Positions 55,416 to 64,000 of a stretch of 64,000 nucleotides of DNA are shown piece after piece. Each line of letters begins with the position of its first letter. Position 1 is the first letter of the stretch. A model generated the notes under the pieces. That model ran no database searches and was not told the origin of the DNA. It worked only from the letters and a program-made list of their open reading frames with translations. The position numbers and the translations under genes were made by a program. Origin of the DNA: Clitoria ternatea. Its lineage: Eukaryota; Streptophyta; Magnoliopsida; Fabales; Fabaceae. The stretch lies in the NCBI GenBank assembly GCA_037962975.1, contig CM075670.1:230572242-230636241 (forward strand), written 5' to 3'.

Positions 55416-57308
55416 ACCAAGAGTTAGAATTTATAAAACTAATAAAAAAGCATTTTTCTTATTTTTAAAAATGATTTAATTTTTTTAAAATAAGAAAAAA
55501 CTCATTTTAACATCATTTTTATTGAACAGGTTTTTTTTTCTTCAAATTAACTTTTAAAAGTCAATGACTATAATGGTAGTTTGAGTTTTGAAAACTAAAG
55601 TACAAGATGTTATCAATTTCATATACTAAAGCAAATATTTAGCCACTCAAATGAAATGCGGCCAAAGACATATCAAACTTATTTGTTAAACCAATAAGAA
55701 AATGATTTGGTAAGAGTTTATTTTTTTTATTGTATCTTGTTAATATCAATTTCAAAGGTTGAGTATGAGTTACCAAGTATAGAAACATTTTTCTTAATGA
55801 TAAATACAATCGTTAAATTATATACATATACTTAGAAAATTAATGTATTTTTTGAAAAGGTAGATTTTATTAATAACGAAAAGTGAATTATAAATCCAAA
55901 TTTAATTATAAAAAGTATTCATTTCTATTAAACACTTATTTGTGTATATCTATTTTATCCGTTCCATCTTCCTAATTTCACAATTCTTCTATTTATCTTA
56001 ATAAATTTAAATGCAACTTTTTTTAATATAATCTAAAAAAATCATCTAAATAATCTTTTTCTATACTCATATCCAAATATCAAACAGATTTTAACATAAT
56101 AGATTATTTTAAATTAACACTTAGAAAAATAAAACATTTTTTATACAGTTTCTAAACACAGTTTTAACTAATGTCTTTTAATTTAAGAAACACAAAATGA
56201 ATTATTGAGAATCTCTAACAGAGAATGACCTTGATGTTTAAAAAAAAAAAGAAACAAGAAAGGAACATGAAAAGATTTTGGTATCGAGGCTCCTTTTGTC
56301 CGTGGCCATCGTCACGTCACGATTATACAATTGTGTTAGTTCTTTCTTTATTTCTACAAACGTGGTTGGAACGCTCTCTCTTTCATTCCCAATTCAATTT
56401 TGCTAAAATGTTTACAAACGTAACATCGGTACCCAAAAAGCCAACGGAACATCTTTTTGCACTTTCTCCGTCAAGAGGAAAATGGATTCAAGCAATGTCA
56501 AATTACCATTATACCCCAACGAATGCAAATCTGTAACAATTCAAACTCAAAAGCATGTTATGTCCATAATAACTTATAGTAAAAAATTAAACAAAATATA
56601 TTTATCATAATAATTCGCATTCGGTTTTTTCATGTAATATTTTTCTTCTTAAGATTTTGCAATTTAATCTTCATAGGAAACAGAAATATTGTAACATTGA
56701 CAAGTGATAAGCCCCAGTATTACAAAATCGATTTTGTCTTATTGTGGAAATTATTGATTGAATAATTCCGGATCGGGGGCCGCAGTTATTCCCGCTCATT
56801 TTCACATTTTATGTTTTGAAAGCCTTTCGTCGCTCCGCGGGTGCTTCCACTTCCTGCCACGTCACCCCTAGGTAAAATTAATTCTTTTTATTTGAATTAG
56901 AAACAGAACTTAAGGAATCATTTTTTAGTTTCAGATTAAATTAAATTAAATATAATCTTCAAATAAAACAAAATTATTATTATTACTATTTAAATTTTAA
57001 AAAACTAGGAGCTTTCTTCCCCGTCCTCTCGGCCCCCATTCTCATTCATCCACAACGCAAGTTCTTCTTCTGTACTAAAGAAGACGAAACAATCTTTGTC
57101 TCTGTGTGCGTGCGTGCGTGTTTTCCTCTATTTGTCTGAGAGAAGAGAATAATTATTTCCAAAACGAAACAACGAAGAAAAATGAAAAGTGAAGAGAACC
57201 AAATTTTGCTCCCAGCCATGTGAGACTTCTGACACATTCTCTTCCCCTCGCTCCTTCTCCCTCGCTTTGTTCGTTTCTACTGAGTCACCAACTCGGTGAG
57301 TCAACTCA
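55416..57308. other. Intergenic DNA and kinesin 5' flank
   Basis: AT-rich sequence up to about 57000, then a G/C-richer 5' untranslated region with pyrimidine-rich stretches directly before the kinesin ATG. A poly-A-rich frame at 56225-56536 is not convincing as a gene. Confidence 0.45.
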
Positions 57309-60300
57309 ATGGCTTCTTCCTCGCGTGCAAGGAGTAGCTCACCGTTTTCTCACCGTAAACCTTTGACTCCTTACTCATCCACTTCGTCTTCTTCTTCCTT
57401 CACCAACGGAAGATTGATACCTCGCTCATGTTCTTCCTCTACGTCCTCGTTTTTCAACTCCGGTGGCCGATCCATGACTCCGAGTCGCGGTCGCAGTGAG
57501 TCAACGTACCACGGCTCGCGCGGTTATAGCGGCCCTTCTCCGGTGGCGTTTGGAGCGGAGGAGCTCATTGCGGAGCCCGTGGATGCGTCGAGGTCTGGCG
57601 ATAGCATTTCGGTTACGATTCGGTTTAGACCGTTGAGGTAATGTTTAGATCTGAGGTTACGCTTTCAGATCCATTTTCTGCGCGATTGAATCGTTCGATT
57701 TTGGCTTTTGTGTTGTCTGCGATTGAATGTCACTTCTGAATGGTTCGGTTGCAGTGAAAGGGAGTATCAGAGAGGGGACGAGATCGCGTGGTATGCGGAT
57801 GGCGACAAGATTGTCAGAAATGAGTATAATCCAGCTACTGCTTATGCATTTGGTAATTATTTTGTTGTTTTCCTTGTGTGATGTTGTGTTATTCGCTTTG
57901 GTCGATTTTCTGATTGGTCAATAGGGCTTCTATTGGTAAATTGACTTTGATTTTGCATTCAGTGAGGAAACTATCGATGCTAATTTTAGAATTCTGATTT
58001 AATATTTGGCAGATAGAGTTTTTGGACCTCATACCAATTCCGATGAAGTGTATGAAGTAGCCGCCAAACCTGTGGTGAAGGCTGCTATGGAGGGCGTCAA
58101 TGGTAATGTTAATCTTTGGATTCATGTCTGAATGACAACTTGATGCAAACAGAGTTTGTTTTGGCACTATTAAGTCATTTCAATGGATTGATGAAAGCTG
58201 CTTTAGTTATGTACTGGTTTAGTCGCTACTGGAATAATTAGGTTGAACCATTCGTATTCTAGTTTAGTGTTAGAGTGGCCTGTGGTTTCAGTTGAATTTG
58301 GATGACCTCTTCTTCCTTATTGTTAAGTAATTGTTTTGTTGGTGGATAGAAGATAACACTACTCTAAACATTGCAGGAACTGTGTTTGCCTATGGTGTGA
58401 CGAGTAGTGGTAAGACACACACTATGCATGTAAGTGTCATTCTTGAACTTACTAATTTTATGCTTTCTTTGATGTCTTGCGCTGAAAGCCAGGGTGTCAT
58501 TTATCACCCCTATGGTATTGATTCACAGTTTGTGATTTACTCAGATTACGGAGATTTTCTTTTATTTAATGATTTTGTGATGGGCATTTGTCAAATGAGG
58601 TCTGTATTAGCAAGTTAGTGACTTTGTGTTGGTTTGTGTGTCTTTCACACAGCAATTGGGCTGTATGACAGCTACTTCTTGCAAGAAGTGAATTTTATAC
58701 TTTATTTTGGGTGAAGAATATAGGTGATAATATTATTCAAGCCATTCCTTGATTCTTATTATGTTGCTAAGGATAACATCTCAGAAGATTTATTTTTGGA
58801 TGATGTTTAAAGAGTTTTGATCCACTTATGGTGAACATAGGGGGGGATGGTCCGGTAACTAGTATATTGTATAACACAGTCCGGTTAACTGCCATTAATT
58901 AATTACTTATATAGGTTACGTGCGGCAATTGATTAGACACAAAACAGCTTTTAGGGTTGGCATTATTGTGGGTGGAAACTAAAAAATGGTACTGCTTCCT
59001 GGCAGAACTGAAAATGTGCCACTGAAATTATGATATTGTTTAAGTTAAAAGGGACTATATATACACAGTACAAACACACACACAGAGTTTTGTATTCTAA
59101 TGTAAATAACTATGGGAAAGGATTCACATACTTGACGAGTTTTTTACCTTGACGAGTACAGTATGCATGCTTTTCAGTAGATGTATTTAAATGCAGTGGC
59201 CGAAACTTCTCATTTCCGTCCAGTGGATCTAGCTTTAATAACTTATTCTTCCCGCCCATTTAAAATAGTCTATGATTAGTACTATTAATGTCAGTCCCAC
59301 TTGTTGAGTTACAGAAAGTATGCTGTTATGTTATGAAGCAACTTGGTCTATAAGTAAGTTTATTACCTTGCTCTAATGTGTCCATTAGCAAAAGCATCAA
59401 TAAGAAATCTTCTTGGGTGATTTATAGTGCTGCTCTTTGTCTGCAATTTATACGAGGTTTGCGAAAGATGAAGATATGGTTACGGTTATTGTTACTATTT
59501 GTAAGTTGCAGCCATTTGTATAATGATCCTATTAGGTCCACTGTAAAGGTCTTAAATTTGACACTGTAGTAGCATGCTTTGGCATGGAAAACTGCTTGAT
59601 TAACTTGTAGTCCTTTCCTACTGCAATTCACTCCAACAAGTTTCTTACTTCTAATTCAAAATACTTTATGCCTTTGAATTGCATTATTTTATTGGAATAC
59701 TCTATTTAGACATGATCGCTCCATGTGTTTCTATTTCTAATTATATTTCCAATAATAATGTGCAGGGAGACCAAAATTCTCCTGGTATCATACCACTGGC
59801 CATAAAAGATGTTTTCAGTATGATCCAAGATGTAAGATTTTTTGTGAGCTTATTTGTTGGTTATTTAAATTAGATATCTGGCATTCTTCCACTAGTGCTC
59901 CTTATAGTTTAATGCTCTGAAGAAGTGTAATATCACTGTATAGTTTCTTTTATAACAATTATTCTGTGTCTGTACTCTGTATTGTGATCACTCTTGCTTT
60001 CTTCTGTAGGTGACCACCTGTTTTCTCCATTTAGTTATTTACAAGGATACTTGAGCTCTATGTGCTGATAAGTAATTATAGATAATAATAGCTGCTTCAA
60101 CTTGACTTGATTACTTAAGATCTAACTGCAATTTTAACTGCAGACTCCAGGAAGAGAATTCTTACTCCGAGTGTCATATCTTGAAATATACAATGAGGTA
60201 AATAGCGGAGCATTCTTTGTTCCATCATCTTTGTGCTGAAGCTGAACATGGTCTAGTTTCAAGCTAATACCATAACCCTATGTGGCAGTGCTTGTCACAT

Positions 60301-63300
60301 CATTGCTTGTTATATATGCCCATGTGTTAACGTTTATCTTAATAAAGATATTTTGGTTGTTTCTGCTTGGTATCAGGTGATAAATGATTTACTTGATCCA
60401 ACAGGCCAAAATTTGCGAGTTAGAGAAGATGCACAGGTGTCTTATCTTACTATATTCTTATATTAATTGAAATCTTATTTGAGGTCTTTGTTCACCTTTT
60501 CTATTGCACCTTTAAGTAACTAAGTGATGAGTGTCATACTCTGTTTTTATTTGGCTTTTAATACATGAAGTGATGTTTATAGTCATCTTTGAATGTGGAG
60601 TGTATGTATTAATGTATGAAATTTAATCAAAAACTGCTTTTTGTGAATTTGACAATAAATTGACCCCTGATGAATTCTGTTGTTTTTCTTTCTACCTTTA
60701 CAAATCTAGTGCATGTTTGGCTTAAGCTTGTTTTACAGAAATATTTGACAAAAAAAAAGATAAGTGATTATTTTTTTCCGAAATAACTGAACCTAACATG
60801 CTAAATAGTAATGTTTTTGTGGTGGTGTTGATTGTTACTTGTTGGAAGATATAAGTTTTTATTGTTTTTTATTTGTATATTAGAATAGTCACTTATTTGT
60901 TGAAACTGTGCTAGAATTTCCGACTAAAGAAATGCCAATGATAGCATTTGTAATTCAAATAAAGTTTAGGAAATTATTGCAACTTTGAACTCTAGACATT
61001 TTTTTCCTCAATTCTATTTGGGGATGTAATTGATTATTTATGCTGGCTTGTTTTCCAGGGAACTTATGTGGAGGGTATAAAAGAAGAAGTTGTTTTATCC
61101 CCTGGACATGCGCTTTCTTTTATTGCTGCTGGAGAAGGTACGCATGTTTAGAATGATTTTACCATGTTTACCTCCCAGTTGATCAATTATATATTATATA
61201 TCACTCATGCATTGTGACTAATAGTTGGTTGAGAAAAATTCTTTTAACAATTTTTTGTATTTTTATGGCAGAGCATCGCCATGTTGGATCTAACAATTTT
61301 AATCTCTTTAGCAGCCGGAGTCACACAATATTTACACTGGTAAGCATGGTTGATATGTTAGTGTTAAAATTGTTACCAAACAAATCCTTTCTACAATTGT
61401 GTAAAGAAATAATATGTAAATCATACCTGAGGTTTGAAGTTTTAAAATGCCTAACTTGTGCATGCATGTGTTTATACGGCTCTGTGGATTTGGTCTTGGC
61501 TTTTCTGCATGCTTGTTGGAAGCTGATTACTGATTACATAACTCATGTTTAATGATTACTTAGTTAATGAATTTTTGGATTTCTGTCATGGACCTTATCT
61601 GCCAAAATTATTACCTTAATATTATTGTTGTTGTTGTTGTAATGAACCAAGCTTTATTGTTATTGTTATCCAATACATTTGCAGATGATAGAAAGCAGTG
61701 CTCATGGTGATGATTACGATGGAGTGATCTTCTCTCAGCTTGTATGTGAAAGTTATTTATTACTTCACAGAGATTAACATTTATACTACTGGAAGAGGAT
61801 CTTCATCCTTCTTTTTGCTTTGTTTTCTTCTTTCAGAACTTGATTGATTTGGCAGGATCTGAGAGCTCAAAAACTGAAACAACTGGACTAAGAAGAAAAG
61901 AAGGATCTTACATTAACAAAAGTCTTCTGACACTTGGAACTGTATGTATTATACAGTTTCTATATTTTTGTCTGCGGGGAAGCTTTGTTATGAAATTTCA
62001 TTCCCACCTGAAATCATCACAATTCGTAATTCTATATTTTTGGCCAGGGGGGATTATAACATTTTGTTTCCCTTGAGACAATTAGTTGTGCGACATGCAG
62101 TATCTTTGTAAAAAATTATAGTTATAAATGCATAAAATCAATGGATTTGAAACTTTTTTTGGGTAAACAAGCAACTATAAATAATTTATTGACTGAGCTA
62201 GATCTGTTAAATGTCTATGAGACGATTGTTTGACATGTGACAGATGATTCCTACCGAGTAGACTAGTACTGTTATCATTGTTATCATTACCTTTGAAAAT
62301 TTGTGGCACAATAGTACATTAAGTCATTAACAAGTACAAAGGCTTGTCTTTTTTCATTTTGGTGGGAATGAAATTGCATACCCTTTTCTATTTTGTTTTT
62401 TGATCTCTTCTTTTTCTTGGGGAGGGGGTCATCACAAGTTGATGTCTTGATTTTTGAGATTTCATTGTGAAGGTTATAGGAAAATTGAGCGAGGGGAAGG
62501 CATCTCATGTTCCATATCGAGATTCAAAGCTAACCCGCCTCTTGCAATCTTCTCTTAGTGGGCATGGCCATGTTTCAGTGAGTTTTGGAATTTGGATTCT
62601 ACAGCATTTTCAATGATAAGATGGTTTAATTGTAGTTTGCGGTCTTTTATCCTGTACAATTGCAGAGCTATTATTCATTTGATTATAATGTTTAAGTAAT
62701 GCCATGACTTTATGGTTTCTTTTTTTCACTTTATTCCATGTATTGCCATGAAAACAGAGCAGAGTAAGGTAGACCACCTGCAAATAAATATCATATTAAC
62801 ATTTGTTTTAATATTAAAATTTCAGCTTATATGCACTGTGACTCCAGCATCCAGTAATATGGAGGAAACTCATAACACCTTGAAATTTGCCAGCAGGGCA
62901 AAACGAGTAGAAATATATGCATCACGTAATAAGGTCTGCTGAAGCTGTTAATTATGGAATTCCATACCTTTAAGCATGTGAGGTTCCTGATTCACTGTTG
63001 AATTATTTGTTAACAGATTATTGATGAAAAATCTCTAATTAAGAAATATCAGAGAGAAATTTCAGTCCTCAAACTAGAACTTGATCAACTAAAGAGGGGG
63101 ATGGTAGTTGGTGTCAATCACGAGGAAATTATGACCTTGAAGCAGAAGGTGTTAGCTTCCTCTGATATTCATTTCATATGGTGATTGTTAACAGGATTTC
63201 TGTGATTGAGTGGCCATATTTTCTTATCTATTGTATTTGTACATGTACTTGCTAAATGAGTAGTTGGAAGAAGGTCAAGTGAAAATGCAATCAAGATTGG

Positions 63301-64000
63301 AAGAAGAGGAAGAAGCCAAAGCTGCTCTTATGAGTAGGATCCAGAGGCTAACCAAACTCATTCTGGTTTCCTCAAAGAATACAATTCCTGGCTATCTACC
63401 TGACGTTCCCAGCCACCAGCGAAGTCACTCTGTTGGCGAGGATGATGTGAGCTCATCCTTCATTTAATTAGTGTAGATTGTGTTATTATCTTCTTTAGTT
63501 TTCATTCTGGAAGTGCTTGTACTTTTGAACTCCTTTCTTGACAAATTTAACTAGTGAATTTGTTTTTTTTTATTTAATACTTCAACTTAAACGTATAGTA
63601 TTTTTCTATTTTATGTTAATGTTAGAGTTGTATACCTGACTATTCCTTGTAGGAAATGCTTCAAGTCCAAAGGGGCTTTCACTTGAACCAGCCCTTGGTG
63701 CCCCTTTAACAATTTTAAGTTTTAGGTTGGGTTGAGTTTGGACAACTTAACTGTTGGTTTTAGAATGTACTGTCACTAATTAGACATATCTTTTTTTGGT
63801 TTATAATATCTTTCATCAAAATCTACATTTCACTCTGATTTTTTTCTACCAAGTTATGTAAAATGTGTATTTTTTGTTTTCAGAAATTTGATGGTATGTT
63901 GATTGAAAATGAGAGTCAGAAAGATGCTTCTGCTGTGTCATCAGAACTGTTTAATGATGTTAGACATAAAAGATCATCAAGTCGGTGGAATGAAGAGTTT
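57309..64000 (+). CDS. KIN7D: Kinesin-like protein of the KIN-7D/MKRP type, 5' part (continues past the window)
   Basis: Sixteen exons are visible: 57309-57637, 57755-57852, 58013-58102, 58377-58429, 59766-59831, 60144-60197, 60377-60436, 61059-61137, 61272-61339, 61685-61741, 61837-61941, 62473-62577, 62826-62933, 63017-63148, 63264-63446, 63884-64000. All have GT-AG borders and together give 568 residues in frame. The first 95 residues are Ser/Arg-rich with few acids, as in plant KIN-7 proteins annotated as organelle-targeted. The motor domain follows (about 100-420): P-loop GVTSSGKT (179-186), SSRSH (290-294), DLAGSE (322-327), and neck helix KSLIKKYQREISVLK. The stretch LEEEEEAKAALMSRIQRLTK is typical of the KIN-7 stalk. 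It is an ATP-driven microtubule motor. No defect is seen. The choice of KIN-7D over a paralogue rests on overall likeness. Confidence 0.93.

Noticed and set aside
56225..56536. 103-residue + strand gene before the kinesin
   Set aside because: It starts in a poly-A/Lys run and shows no motif or supporting structure. Probably chance.

Overview
This is a window of nuclear plant DNA: AT-rich, with intron-containing genes and dense nested transposable elements. The two host genes have plant orthologues, and the repeats (Athila/Tat Ty3-gypsy elements, CACTA, MULE, hAT MITEs, a Cassandra-type TRIM) are typical of a eudicot. A legume is my best guess, from general resemblance of the retroelements and gene sequences rather than a diagnostic marker.

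Host genes. Only two are convincing, both on the + strand. At 27135-33021 is a complete ten-exon SH3P2-type gene (BAR plus SH3 membrane-remodelling protein, 371 residues). At 57309-64000 is the 5' part of a KIN-7D/MKRP-type kinesin: sixteen exons, 568 residues visible, running off the right edge. Everything between and before them is repeat-derived or featureless AT-rich DNA.

Left block (1-26720). The 3' end of an Athila/Tat-like retrotransposon (broken env-like ORF, polypurine tract, LTR) abuts the 5' end of a CACTA transposase gene on the minus strand. Next is a full-length, decayed Mutator-like element (6481-11975) with about 210-bp TIRs, a 9-bp target duplication, a mudrA-like transposase and a second, opposite-strand gene encoding a GRF zinc finger plus coiled coil. 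An LTR fragment, a minisatellite and a CACTA terminus follow. Then come hAT-like and CACTA-like non-autonomous elements, a probable solo LTR (18027), and a TIR element (21804-26720) split by a solo LTR with perfect target duplications.

Right block (33022-57308). A solo LTR (36682-40142, duplication TGAAT) contains a nearly pristine Cassandra-type TRIM (38764-39827, duplication CGATT) with 5S rRNA-like promoter sequence. A complete, dead Tat-lineage element lies on the minus strand (41943-53918, duplication AGATA). It carries gag-pol and an antisense ORF, and is itself interrupted by a hAT-like MITE (duplication CACATCTA) and a solo LTR (duplication TGTTG).

The most unusual signal is in several unrelated LTR regions (1-127 and 3256-3574; 12200-12450; 24165-24246; 36735-37570). 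They hold arrays of short imperfect palindromes with a constant core or loop and variable arms that nevertheless stay complementary. This covariation suggests a structural module rather than a plain sequence repeat.
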